DNA of 64,000 bases. Origin: Thalassovita sp. (lineage in GTDB: Bacteria; Pseudomonadota; Alphaproteobacteria; Rhodobacterales; Rhodobacteraceae). The position numbers and the translations under genes are program-made. The notes under the pieces were generated by a model, which was not told the origin of the DNA, did not search any database, and saw nothing but the letters and a program-made list of their open reading frames with translations. Shown piece after piece: positions 42,325 through 51,432 of the stretch; position 1 is the first letter of the stretch, and each line of letters opens with the position of its first letter. The DNA lies in NCBI GenBank assembly GCA_029212905.1, contig JARGPB010000003.1, positions 188,562 to 252,561 on the forward strand, in the 5' to 3' direction.

Positions 42325-44571
42325 ATGCCCGATTTGCTGATCGAACTTTTCTCTGAGGAAATCCCGGCCCGGATGCAGACCCGCGCCGCTGACGACCTGA
42401 AGAAACGCGTGACCGATGGTCTGGTCGAGGCCGGTTTGACCTATGGCTCGGCTGCGGCCTTTTCGACACCCCGCCGTCTGGCGCTGACCATCGAGGGCCT
42501 GCTGGACCAAAGCCCAACCGTGCGCGAAGAGCGCAAAGGCCCCCGTGTGGACGCCCCCGAAAAGGCGATCGAGGGGTTCTTGCGCGGGGCGGGCCTGACC
42601 CGCGATCAGCTGGAAGAGCGCGATGACAAAAAGGGCCGCGTGTTCTTTGCCGTCATTGAAAAACCGGGCCGTCCGGCGGCCGAGATCGTGGCCGAGGTGC
42701 TGGAAGACTGCATTCGCAACTTCCCCTGGCCGAAATCCATGCGCTGGGGCGCGGGGTCGCTGCGCTGGGTGCGTCCGCTGCACTCGATCCTGTGCATTCT
42801 GACTGATGAATCGGGTGCCGAGATTGTCCCGATGGATGTGGACGGCATCACCGCTGGCAACACCACGCAGGGCCATCGGTTCATGGCCTCGGGGCCGTTT
42901 GTCGTGCACGGGTTCGATGACTACGTCACCAAGCTGAAGCGCGACCACGTTATTTTGTCCGCAACCGAGCGCGCCGATCACATCTGGCAGGACGCCACCA
43001 ATCAGGCCTTTGCCAACGGGCTGGAGGTTGTCGAAGACCGCGGCCTGCTGGCCGAAGTCGCCGGGCTGGTTGAATGGCCCGTCGTGCTGATGGGGGAAAT
43101 CGGCGCGGATTTCCTGGAACTGCCCCCCGAGGTGCTGCAAACCTCGATGAAAGAGCACCAGAAGTTTTTCAGCGTAAAGAACCCGAAAACCGGGCGGATC
43201 GAACGGTTCATCACCGTCGCCAACCGCGAAACCGCAGATCAAGGCGCGACCATTCTGGCGGGCAACCAAAAGGTGCTGTCGGCGCGTCTGTCGGATGCGA
43301 AGTTCTTTTGGGAGAATGACCTGCGTGTCGCCAAGGCGGGCATGTCCGACTGGACCGACCGCCTGTCCAACGTGACCTTTCATAACAAGCTGGGCACTCA
43401 GGCCGCGCGGATCGACCGGATTGCCGCTTTGTCGCGTGAAATCGCGCCTGTGCTGGGGATCGAGCCCGATCTGGCGCAGCAGGCAGCCGCCGTGGCCAAG
43501 GCCGATCTGTCCTCGGAAATGGTGTATGAATTCCCTGAATTGCAGGGGCTGATGGGGCGCTATTACGCGCAGGCCGCTGGCCTGCCGCAGGCCGTCGCCA
43601 ACGCAGCCGAGCAGCATTACGCGCCGTTGGGCCCGTCGGATGAGGTGCCATCAGAGGCGGTTTCGACTATCGTGGCGCTGGCGGACAAGCTGGATACGCT
43701 GACCGGGTTCTGGGCGATCGACGAAAAACCGACCGGGTCAAAGGACCCGTTCGCGCTGCGCCGTGCGGCGTTGGGGGTGATCCGCATCATCCTGGCCGGG
43801 GACATCCGGGTCAATCTGGACCGTTTCATCGACAGCCAGTTGCTGAAGCATCAGATCAACCAGTCCGAAGGAACCGAGGCCGAGATGGCCGCGCTGAACG
43901 ATATTCTGGATGAAATCGCTGATCACGGGGTGTTTGGCGCCGCGTTCCGCACGGTTCTGGACAAGCTGGACGGCAAGGATGACGCGCCGGATACCTCGGA
44001 CGGGTCATTGTTGCAGACCATGGGGACCACCGTGCCCGATACCAGCACGGATCTGCTGGCGTTTTTCCATGACCGGCTGAAGGTCTATCTGCGCGATCAG
44101 GGGCTGCGGCATGACGTTATTGATGCCTGTCTGGCGATGCCGGGGACCGATGACCTGACCTTGTTGGTGAAACGTGCCACGACGCTGGGGGCCTTTTTGA
44201 AAACGGATGACGGGGAAAACCTGTTGCAGGGCTATAAGCGTGCCAACAACATCCTGACCCAGGCCGAGGCCAAGGATGGGGTCGAGTATTCCTATGGCGC
44301 GGATGTGAAATTCGCCGAAACCGACGAGGAAAAGGCGCTGTTCGCGGCGCTGGATGCGGCCGAGGCGCAGATCGCCCCGGCGATGGAGGCCGAGGATTTC
44401 GAGGCGGCCATGTCGGCCATGGCCTCGTTGCGGGCCCCGATTGACGCGTTTTTCGAGGCTGTTCAGGTCAACGCAGAGAATGAGGTTGTGCGTCGCAACC
44501 GTCTGAACCTGCTGTCGCGCATTCGCGTGATTTGCCTGTCGGTGGCCGATCTGGGCGTGATCGAGGGCTGA
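42325..44571 (+). CDS. glyS: Glycyl-tRNA synthetase beta subunit
   Basis: A 748-residue subunit beginning MPDLLIELFSEEIPARMQ, with SMRWGAGSLRWVRPLH, RLSDAKFFWENDL and HNKLGTQAARIDRIAAL, ending with the anticodon-binding DALR-type domain (NRLNLLSRIR). It completes the alpha2-beta2 enzyme with GlyQ. ATG 42325 follows GAAGG. The gene ends just before a perfect hairpin and repeat copy 5. Confidence 0.95.
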   Translation: MPDLLIELFSEEIPARMQTRAADDLKKRVTDGLVEAGLTYGSAAAFSTPRRLALTIEGLLDQSPTVREERKGPRVDAPEKAIEGFLRGAGLTRDQLEERDDKKGRVFFAVIEKPGRPAAEIVAEVLEDCIRNFPWPKSMRWGAGSLRWVRPLHSILCILTDESGAEIVPMDVDGITAGNTTQGHRFMASGPFVVHGFDDYVTKLKRDHVILSATERADHIWQDATNQAFANGLEVVEDRGLLAEVAGLVEWPVVLMGEIGADFLELPPEVLQTSMKEHQKFFSVKNPKTGRIERFITVANRETADQGATILAGNQKVLSARLSDAKFFWENDLRVAKAGMSDWTDRLSNVTFHNKLGTQAARIDRIAALSREIAPVLGIEPDLAQQAAAVAKADLSSEMVYEFPELQGLMGRYYAQAAGLPQAVANAAEQHYAPLGPSDEVPSEAVSTIVALADKLDTLTGFWAIDEKPTGSKDPFALRRAALGVIRIILAGDIRVNLDRFIDSQLLKHQINQSEGTEAEMAALNDILDEIADHGVFGAAFRTVLDKLDGKDDAPDTSDGSLLQTMGTTVPDTSTDLLAFFHDRLKVYLRDQGLRHDVIDACLAMPGTDDLTLLVKRATTLGAFLKTDDGENLLQGYKRANNILTQAEAKDGVEYSYGADVKFAETDEEKALFAALDAAEAQIAPAMEAEDFEAAMSAMASLRAPIDAFFEAVQVNAENEVVRRNRLNLLSRIRVICLSVADLGVIEG

Positions 44572-44574
44572 TGG

Positions 44575-44593
44575 CAGGGGGCGCTGCCCCCTG
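44575..44593 (+). terminator. Perfect 8-bp G/C hairpin downstream of glyS
   Basis: CAGGGGGC (44575-44582), loop GCT, GCCCCCTG (44586-44593), starting 4 bases after the glyS stop. Repeat copy 5 follows at 44601. No T-run. Confidence 0.6.
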
Positions 44594-44600
44594 ACCCCCG

Positions 44601-44621
44601 GAGTATTTACGGCAAGATGAA
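44601..44621 (+). repeat. Intergenic repeat element, copy 5
   Basis: GAGTATTTA then CGGCAAGATGAA, two bases different from copies 1-3, seven bases after the glyS hairpin. Confidence 0.75.
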
Positions 44622-44689
44622 AGCGCGCGCAGGAAAAATCCAGACGCGGGCTTGCCTTGTTGGGGCTGGGGCGTATTCTGCGGCTACTT

Positions 44690-47260
44690 ATGAAAGGCGC
44701 CGCAGTGCAGCAAAATGATCCTGACATCACCTTGATCACCCCGGTGGCCCCTGTGGCGACCTCGACCCATGGCGGGCGGGCGAAATGTCTGCAACGCCTG
44801 GTGCGGTTGGATTTGCCGGTGCCGAAGACTGTTGCCCTGAGCTTTGATGCGGTGCATCGGATTGCGGCTGGCGAGACGCTGGATACGCAGGATTTGCTGA
44901 AGCCATTTGGCCCGTCGGCATTGGTTTGCGTGCGTCCGTCCTCGGAGGATCCTGATTGGGGCGGGCCGGGGGCTGTGCTGAATATCGGGATGAATGACGC
45001 GCTGTATGTCGAGCTGTGTGATCAGCTGGGGCAGGACGCGGCAAGCGCGATGTATCTGCGGTTTGTTCAGGCCTATGCGATTCATGTGGCGCGTCTGGAC
45101 CCGGATATGTTTGATGATGTGCCTTCGGACGGGCCGGAGGGGCTGTCGGAGGCCTTGCGGGCCTATGAGGATGAGACCGAGGAGAGCTTTCCTCAGGATC
45201 CGGCGGTGCAATTGGCCGAGGTTTTGCGGTCCATGGCGCGGGCCTGGGAGGGGACGACCGCGCGTCTGTTGCGCCAGGCCAAGGGGGCGCCTGCGGATGC
45301 GGGGCTGGGTCTGGTTGTGCAGGAAATGGCGCTGGGGATGGGACTGGGTGAATGTGGCTCAGGCGTGATTCAGCTGGTGAATTCCAAGACCGGCGAGCCT
45401 CAGATCACCGGGCGCTACCTGTCGCAATCTCAGGGTCGCGATGCGCTGTCCAAAGGGGCAGGGGCGATGTTTCTGGGCCGGGACGAGCGCGGGCCGTCCT
45501 TGCAAGAGCTGGAGCCAGAGGCCTATGACGCGCTGATTGACCATACGCGGCTGATGCGGGTGCGGCTGCGCGAGGAAATGCAGGCGGAATTCACCATCGA
45601 AAACGGCCATGTGCATCTGCTGGACGGGGTGCGCGTGGCGCGTAGTGCCCGCGCGGCAGTACGGATCGCGATCAGCCTGGCCGAGGATGGGATCATCCCC
45701 AAAGAAGAGGCGCTGACGCGGATTGAACCGCGTGCGATCAACGAATTGCTGCACCGGCAGGTGGATCCCGAGGCCGAGCGGGACCGCTTGGTCCAGGGGA
45801 TTGCCGCCAGTCCGGGGGCTGCGACGGGGCGGATCGTGTTTTCGGCCGCCGAGGCGCAGGCCAGTGCGGCGCGGGGCGAAGCCTGTATTCTGGTGCGACG
45901 CGAAACCAGCCCCGAGGATATTCGCGGGATGCATGCCGCTGTGGGTGTGTTGACCGAACGCGGCGGGATCACCAGCCATGCGGCGGTGATCGGGCGTGGA
46001 ATGGGGCTGCCTTGTGTGGTTGGGGCCTCGGCGTTGACGTTCAATCTGCGGCGCAGTGTGCTGCGGGCCCCGGATGGGCGTGAATTCCGCGCGGGCGATA
46101 TTATCACGATCGACGGCACCAATGGCGAGGTCCTGGTCGGCGAGCCTGAGATGCTGGAAGCCACCCAGGACGATGCCTTTCTGACCTTGATGGGCTGGGC
46201 GGACGAACATCGCGACATCGGGGTGCGCGCCAATGCGGATACCCCGGCGGATGCGAAAACGGCGCGGAACTTTGGCGCTCAGGGGATCGGCCTGTGCCGG
46301 ACCGAGCATATGTTCTTTGAGGCCGACCGGCTGACCGTGATGCGCGAGATGATCTTTGCCGATGGTGTCGGGGATCGCCGCGCCGCGCTGGACCGTCTGT
46401 TGCCCATGCAACGCGAGGACTTTGCCGAGCTGTTCCGCATCATGCAGGGGCAGCCCGTATGTATCCGTCTGTTCGATCCGCCCTTGCATGAATTCCTGCC
46501 GTCCGACCGGGCCGGGCACCGCGAACTGGCCGAAGCGCTGGATCTGCCGCTGTCCGACGTGACCCGGCGGGTCGAGGACCTGTCGGAATATAACCCGATG
46601 CTGGGGATGCGCGGCGTGCGGTTGGGCATCACTATGCCCGAGATCTATGAAATGCAGGCGCGGGCGATCTTTGAGGCGACAATCGAGGCCAGCCGTGATG
46701 GCGATCCTGTGGTGCCAGAGATCATGATCCCGCTGGTGTCGGCCAAACGCGAGGTCGAGCTGGTCAAGACGCGCGTCGATGCAATCGCCGCCGCCGTACG
46801 CAACGAGACCGGCGTGACCTTTGCCTATCGTCTGGGCGTGATGGTGGAAACGCCGCGTGCGGCGCTGCGCGCTGCGGAAATCGCGCCGCATTGTGCGTTC
46901 TTGTCCTTTGGGACGAACGACCTGACGCAGATGACCTATGGTCTGTCGCGCGATGATGCCGGCCGGTTCATGTCGACCTATGTTCAGCAGGGTGTTTACC
47001 CAGAAGACCCATTTCATGTGCTAGATGTTGATGGCGTAGGCGAATTGCTGAGTATTGGGGCCGCGCGCGGGCGTGGGGCGCATCCGGGCTTGACCCTGTC
47101 GATTTGCGGTGAACACGGGGGCAACCCCGAATCAATCGCGTTCTGTCGTGCCGAAGGGTTCAGCTATGTGTCCTGTTCGCCTTTCCGGGTGCCCGTGGCG
47201 CGCTTGGCCGCTGCTCAGTTGGCGGTCCGCGATAAAATGCAATTCCCCGTCGCTAAGTAA
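44690..47260 (+). CDS. Pyruvate phosphate dikinase-like PEP-utilising enzyme
   Basis: An 856-residue PPDK-family protein. The phosphohistidine domain has GGITSHAAVIGRG (about His430), and the PEP/pyruvate barrel keeps GIGLCRTEH, RLFDPPLHEFLP, VETPRAALR, GTNDLTQ and the catalytic Cys in ICGEHGG (about Cys806). The N-terminal ATP-grasp half is divergent: GGKG is GGRA, and the Glu of the GEFL segment is Arg (GRYLSQSQG). So ATP use is doubtful, and it may be a PEP-dependent enzyme of unknown specificity. ATG 44690 is used; a GTG at 44705 with AAAGG is an alternative. It sits after glyS, where canonical ppdK is often found. Confidence 0.8.
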   Translation: MKGAAVQQNDPDITLITPVAPVATSTHGGRAKCLQRLVRLDLPVPKTVALSFDAVHRIAAGETLDTQDLLKPFGPSALVCVRPSSEDPDWGGPGAVLNIGMNDALYVELCDQLGQDAASAMYLRFVQAYAIHVARLDPDMFDDVPSDGPEGLSEALRAYEDETEESFPQDPAVQLAEVLRSMARAWEGTTARLLRQAKGAPADAGLGLVVQEMALGMGLGECGSGVIQLVNSKTGEPQITGRYLSQSQGRDALSKGAGAMFLGRDERGPSLQELEPEAYDALIDHTRLMRVRLREEMQAEFTIENGHVHLLDGVRVARSARAAVRIAISLAEDGIIPKEEALTRIEPRAINELLHRQVDPEAERDRLVQGIAASPGAATGRIVFSAAEAQASAARGEACILVRRETSPEDIRGMHAAVGVLTERGGITSHAAVIGRGMGLPCVVGASALTFNLRRSVLRAPDGREFRAGDIITIDGTNGEVLVGEPEMLEATQDDAFLTLMGWADEHRDIGVRANADTPADAKTARNFGAQGIGLCRTEHMFFEADRLTVMREMIFADGVGDRRAALDRLLPMQREDFAELFRIMQGQPVCIRLFDPPLHEFLPSDRAGHRELAEALDLPLSDVTRRVEDLSEYNPMLGMRGVRLGITMPEIYEMQARAIFEATIEASRDGDPVVPEIMIPLVSAKREVELVKTRVDAIAAAVRNETGVTFAYRLGVMVETPRAALRAAEIAPHCAFLSFGTNDLTQMTYGLSRDDAGRFMSTYVQQGVYPEDPFHVLDVDGVGELLSIGAARGRGAHPGLTLSICGEHGGNPESIAFCRAEGFSYVSCSPFRVPVARLAAAQLAVRDKMQFPVAK

Positions 47261-47428
47261 CAGTTATTTAAAACTTTTCTAATTATCTGAGCGGCGTGGC
47301 AGATGATGCTGCACTGCAACATGTCGCTGTAGCCCGGCCCTGCGGGTGGACGAACCGCGTTTTTTTCTCTAAGGGCCGGGTGCTATGACGACGTCAAACG
47401 GCGTTTCTGTCGCTCGGAGACTGATAAA

Positions 47429-48046
47429 ATGCGTATCCTTTTGGCCCTTGTTCTGGCCGTTTCGACCGTGACCCCGGCCTTTGCCGACACACCGATGAAC
47501 CAAGTGCTGAAGCAAGAACAGCGCGGCCTGTTTGGCGTGTCTGCTGCGCGGCTCAGCAAGTTGCTGCGCCCTGAGGGCAAGGTTGAGCAGATCAACTATA
47601 CCCGCGCATGGCTGTCGTCTTTGCCGGTCGCCAAGGGCGGCGAACAGTGGCGCTGTCTGGCCGAAGCACTGTATTTCGAAGCGCGCGGCGAAAGCGTCAA
47701 GGGACAGTTCGCCGTGGCCGAGGTTATCATGAACCGCGTGGATAGCGCGCGGTTCCCCAATTCGGTTTGTGGCGTTATCCATCAGGGGACCGGGCGCAAA
47801 TACCAGTGTCAGTTTACCTATACCTGTGACGGCCATGCCGAGGTGATCGCCGAACACAAGGCGTTTGAACGTGTGGGCAAGGTGGCCAAGCTGGTCATTG
47901 GCGGCGCACCGCGTGCGCTGACGGCCGGCGCGACGTATTATCATACCAAAGCGGTCAGCCCGAAATGGTCGCGTAAATTCGCGCGCACCACAACGATCGG
48001 CGTACACCATTTTTATCGCCACCCGACCGAGCTGTCTCAGAACTGA
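47429..48046 (+). CDS. SleB-type cell wall hydrolase
   Basis: A 205-residue exported cell wall hydrolase (Hydrolase_2/SleB family). A signal peptide of 20 residues is followed by a helical part and the catalytic domain, CLAEALYFEARGES with its Glu, and the conserved VIMNRVDSARFPNSVCGVIHQG, QFTYTCDGH and TYYHTKAVSPKW segments. It probably cleaves peptidoglycan glycan strands during growth. A CTGC-ACT-GCAA sequence at 47309-47319 lies in its upstream region of about 170 bases. Confidence 0.9.
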   Translation: MRILLALVLAVSTVTPAFADTPMNQVLKQEQRGLFGVSAARLSKLLRPEGKVEQINYTRAWLSSLPVAKGGEQWRCLAEALYFEARGESVKGQFAVAEVIMNRVDSARFPNSVCGVIHQGTGRKYQCQFTYTCDGHAEVIAEHKAFERVGKVAKLVIGGAPRALTAGATYYHTKAVSPKWSRKFARTTTIGVHHFYRHPTELSQN

Positions 48047-48148
48047 TCACGTGCCGGTTTTGGTACCTGTTCTGGCGCTTGTTGTCTGTTAACCTCTTTG
48101 CGAAACCCGTAGGGTGGCGTTGAACTGACATTCGGGCCAGAGGGAACC

Positions 48149-49069
48149 ATGTCTCAAGAAGTCAAATGGGCCTTTGCCCACCCGTCCGAACGGGCCGAAG
48201 GCACCGCCACCGAGGGGCCTTTGGACCGTATCTCGCTGCGCGATCACGTGGTCGAGGTCGAGATCGGCGCCTTTCAGACCGAACGTGGCACCACACAGCG
48301 TATCCGGTTCAATATCGTGGTTGAGGTTAAGCCGCTGACCGGCCCGGTGGATGATGATGTGGACCGGATCCTGTCCTATGACCGCGTGACCGAGGCCATC
48401 GCCCACGAATTATCCGCCGAACGGCTGAACCTGCTGGAAACCCTGTCCGAACGCATCGCAGAGCGCATCCTGGCCGAACCTCAGGCGATGCGCGTCTTTG
48501 TGCGGATCGAAAAACTGGATCGTGGGCCCGGTGCCCTGGGCGTGGAAATTGTCCGTGCCCGCAAGGATGCGCAGCCCGTTCCCCTTTCCGAGGATCGCCC
48601 GCATCCGCAGGTCGTTTACCTGTCGAACACCGCGATTCAGTCGCCTTTGTTGCCGCGATGGATCGACCAACTGGTCGAGGAGCATCGCCCAACGATCCTG
48701 TGCGTCGGGGCACCTGATGGGACGGCGCCCAAGGCCTCGAACCTGATGGCGCAACGCCGGATTGATTTGCTGGCTGTGGAACAAAACGCCTGGGTTTTGG
48801 CGGGGCGCGACAAACGCTGTGTCGTGGTGAACACCCGAACCGAGCTGGACTGGTCGATGAAAAACGACCAGATCAGCGTCTGGGCCCCGTCCAAGATTGT
48901 GCTGGATGCGGTCGCGGGCCCGGCGGCCCAACCGCGCGATGCGTTGGCACAGGTTCTGTGGTTCGCCCGCGAAATGGAGGCCGCAGACGTGCTGATTATC
49001 GGCGAAGACCTGCCCAAAGATGATACGCTTCCATTGCGCGCGGTCGCTGTGGATGTGACCATGCTGTAA
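48149..49069 (+). CDS. folB: Dihydroneopterin aldolase fused to an unknown C-terminal domain
   Basis: A 306-residue protein. Residues about 25-140 are FolB: IGAFQTERGTTQ with the active-site Glu, ILSYDRV with Tyr, LNLLETLSERIAE and RIEKLDRGPGALGVEI. This would convert dihydroneopterin to 6-hydroxymethyl-dihydropterin in folate synthesis. The remaining 155 residues (VVYLSNTAIQ, ILCVGAPDGTA, VLIIGEDL) look like an alpha/beta, Rossmann-like domain I cannot assign; it is not the HPPK fold. folP follows 47 bases later. Confidence 0.85.
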   Translation: MSQEVKWAFAHPSERAEGTATEGPLDRISLRDHVVEVEIGAFQTERGTTQRIRFNIVVEVKPLTGPVDDDVDRILSYDRVTEAIAHELSAERLNLLETLSERIAERILAEPQAMRVFVRIEKLDRGPGALGVEIVRARKDAQPVPLSEDRPHPQVVYLSNTAIQSPLLPRWIDQLVEEHRPTILCVGAPDGTAPKASNLMAQRRIDLLAVEQNAWVLAGRDKRCVVVNTRTELDWSMKNDQISVWAPSKIVLDAVAGPAAQPRDALAQVLWFAREMEAADVLIIGEDLPKDDTLPLRAVAVDVTML

Positions 49070-49116
49070 TTCCAGCAGCCGACGATTTAGGTGCCAATTT
49101 CAGGCCCGGAGCTATT

Positions 49117-50130
49117 ATGAAAAACTATTATCGCCCGATTCCACAGATTGATTCTGCACGTCCCAAAGGGGCTTTGCCCTTGGCAGGGGGCTGGGCCTGG
49201 TTCGACCGGATCGAAGTTCTGACCCGATCGGGTTCGCAGCATATTCTGGCCGCTGATGCCCCGGCTGACGTGTTGGAGCGCCTGACCGCGCCGCGCCCTT
49301 CGATTGCTGGGGTGCCGATGGATCGCCCCACGATCATGGGGATTTTGAACGTCACGCCGGACAGTTTCTCGGATGGGGGGGACCATGACGCGCCCGCGCA
49401 GGCCGTGGCCCATGCGCGCCAGATGGTTGCCGATGGCGCCGATCTGATTGATGTGGGCGGGGAATCCACCCGGCCCGGTGCAGACTGGGTTGCGGTTACG
49501 GACGAGATCGCCCGGATCGAGCCCGTCATCGCCCGTATCCGCGCGAAAATGCCGGTGCCGATCTCGATTGATACCCGCAAAGAGCCCGTGGCACGGGCCG
49601 CTGTCGCTGCTGGGGCGGATATTGTTAACGATGTTTCGGGGTTCACTTTTGACGGGGCTTTAGCCGGGTATTGTGCGCAGCAGAGCTTGCCTGTGATGGT
49701 GATGCATACGCAGGGCCCCCCGCAAACGATGCATCTGGCACCGCGCTATGACAACGTGCTGCTGGACGTCTATGATTTCCTGGAAGAACGGGTCGCGCAC
49801 CTGATGGATCTGGGCATTCCACGCGGGCAGATCGTGCTGGATCCGGGCATCGGATTTGGCAAGGATCTAGAGCAGAACTTGTTGATTCTAAACCGTTTGT
49901 CCCTGTTTCATGCGCTTGGCTGCGCAATCTTGCTGGGGGTGTCACGCAAGCGGTTTATCGGCACGATCGGTAACGCACCCGACCCCAAGGATCGCGCGGC
50001 GGGCTCGGTCTCGGTTGGGCTGCGGGCGGTGATGGATGGGGTGCAGATGCTGCGGGTCCATGATGTGGCCGAGACGCGCTCGGCGCTGGATTTGTGGATG
50101 GCGGTTCAGCGCGGCGAACATGTCGAATAG
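49117..50130 (+). CDS. folP: Dihydropteroate synthase
   Basis: A 337-residue enzyme that joins 6-hydroxymethyl-dihydropterin pyrophosphate to p-aminobenzoate. The signatures are MGILNVTPDSFSDGG, DLIDVGGESTRPGA, SIDTRKEPVARAA and the pterin-binding VLDPGIGFGKDL. About 65 residues at the N-terminus precede the TIM-barrel. It follows folB, so the two are probably co-transcribed. A bidirectional terminator follows. Confidence 0.93.
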   Translation: MKNYYRPIPQIDSARPKGALPLAGGWAWFDRIEVLTRSGSQHILAADAPADVLERLTAPRPSIAGVPMDRPTIMGILNVTPDSFSDGGDHDAPAQAVAHARQMVADGADLIDVGGESTRPGADWVAVTDEIARIEPVIARIRAKMPVPISIDTRKEPVARAAVAAGADIVNDVSGFTFDGALAGYCAQQSLPVMVMHTQGPPQTMHLAPRYDNVLLDVYDFLEERVAHLMDLGIPRGQIVLDPGIGFGKDLEQNLLILNRLSLFHALGCAILLGVSRKRFIGTIGNAPDPKDRAAGSVSVGLRAVMDGVQMLRVHDVAETRSALDLWMAVQRGEHVE

Positions 50131-50224
50131 GGCCGCAATCCAGCGGATCAGGACCCCCATTCGTTAACCACATATCTGGTGTTTCAGATGGCTGTTTGCC
50201 TTGGTCGGTTTGTCTGTTCCCAAA

Positions 50225-50258
50225 CAAAAAAGACCCCGCGCTGAGGCGGGGTCTTTTC
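50225..50258. terminator. Bidirectional terminator between folP and ilvC
   Basis: AGACCCCGC (50231-50239) and GCGGGGTCT (50246-50254), with AAAAAA before and TTTT after, in the convergent gap. Confidence 0.85.
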
Positions 50259-50276
50259 TGGTTTTGATACAGAGCC

Positions 50277-51299
50277 TTAGTTTTTGGCTTTGTCGACCAT
50301 TTTACCGGCCGAAATCCACGGCATCATGCCGCGCAGCTTGGCGCCGGTTTCTTCGATCATGTGCTCGTCATTGGCACGACGCGAAGCTTTCAGGGTCGGC
50401 TGGCCAACAGCGTTTTCCAGCATGAAGTCGCGGACGAATTTGCCCTGCTGGATGTCTGTCAGGACGGCTTTCATTGCGGCTTTGGTCTGCTCGTAGGGCA
50501 GGATGCGCGGGCCGGTGACGTACTGGCCGTACTCGGCCGTGTTCGAGATCGAGTAGTCCATGTTGGCGATGCCGCCTTCATAGATCAGGTCCACGATCAG
50601 TTTGACCTCGTGCAGACACTCGAAATAGGCCATTTCGGGCGCATAGCCTGCTTCGACCAGGGTCTCAAAGCCGCAACGGATCAGCTCAACCAGGCCACCG
50701 CACAGAACGGCTTGTTCGCCGAACAGGTCGGTTTCGCATTCTTCGCGGAAGTTGGTTTCGATGATGCCGGAACGACCGCCACCGATGGCCGAGCAATAGG
50801 AAAGGCCGATTTCCAGCGCTTTGCCGGTCGCGTCACAGTCCACAGCCACCAGGCAGGGCACGCCGCCGCCTTTGGTGTATTCGCCACGCACGGTGTGGCC
50901 GGGGCCTTTGGGGGCCATCATGATGACGTCAACGCCTTCTTTGGGCTCGATCAGGCCGAAGTGCACGTTCAGGCCGTGGGCAAACGCAATGGCCGAGCCG
51001 GGCTTGATGTTGTCGTGGACGTATTTTTTGTAGGTGTCCGCCTGCAATTCGTCGGGCATGGTGAACATGATGACGTCGCACCAGGCCGCTGCTTCGGCGA
51101 TGCCCATGACGGTCAGGCCTTCGCCTTCGGCTTTGGCGGCCGAGGCCGAGCCTTCGCGCAGCGCCACAACCAGGTTTTTCGCACCCGAGTCGCGCAGGTT
51201 CAGCGCGTGGGCGTGGCCCTGGCTGCCGTAGCCCAGAATGGCGACTTTTTTGTCTTTGATCAGGTTAATGTCGCAATCGCGATCATAGTAAACGCGCAT
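50277..51299 (-). CDS. ilvC: Ketol-acid reductoisomerase
   Basis: A 340-residue class I enzyme of valine and isoleucine synthesis that isomerises and reduces acetolactate with NADPH. It has the Rossmann segment KVAILGYGSQGHAHALNL, KGPGHTVRGEY, and the metal-binding Asp/Glu residues in EETETDLFGEQAV-type segment (CETDLFGEQAVLCGG). Full length. It is divergent from the tandem Lrp genes, with 133 bases between start codons, so these regulators may control it. Confidence 0.95.
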   Translation of the reverse strand: MRVYYDRDCDINLIKDKKVAILGYGSQGHAHALNLRDSGAKNLVVALREGSASAAKAEGEGLTVMGIAEAAAWCDVIMFTMPDELQADTYKKYVHDNIKPGSAIAFAHGLNVHFGLIEPKEGVDVIMMAPKGPGHTVRGEYTKGGGVPCLVAVDCDATGKALEIGLSYCSAIGGGRSGIIETNFREECETDLFGEQAVLCGGLVELIRCGFETLVEAGYAPEMAYFECLHEVKLIVDLIYEGGIANMDYSISNTAEYGQYVTGPRILPYEQTKAAMKAVLTDIQQGKFVRDFMLENAVGQPTLKASRRANDEHMIEETGAKLRGMMPWISAGKMVDKAKN

Positions 51300-51432
51300 T
51301 TTGGCGCTCCTTCCTTAGTGTTATTCTGGGGGCACTATCGACGGTATTGCCTGAATTTGGGTTTCAAAATTTGCAATTCTTTGCGTAAGATGTCAGAAAT
51401 CATTCTTCAATTATTGATTTGAGGAAAATTTC

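Noticed and set aside
45359..47017. Long minus-strand open frame (552 residues) opposite the PPDK-like gene
   Set aside because: Same cause: mirror of a conserved PEP-utilising enzyme, no motif and no start signal.
50163..50170. TTAACCA half-site between folP and ilvC
   Set aside because: It is in a convergent gap with no promoter nearby, so a regulatory role is unlikely.
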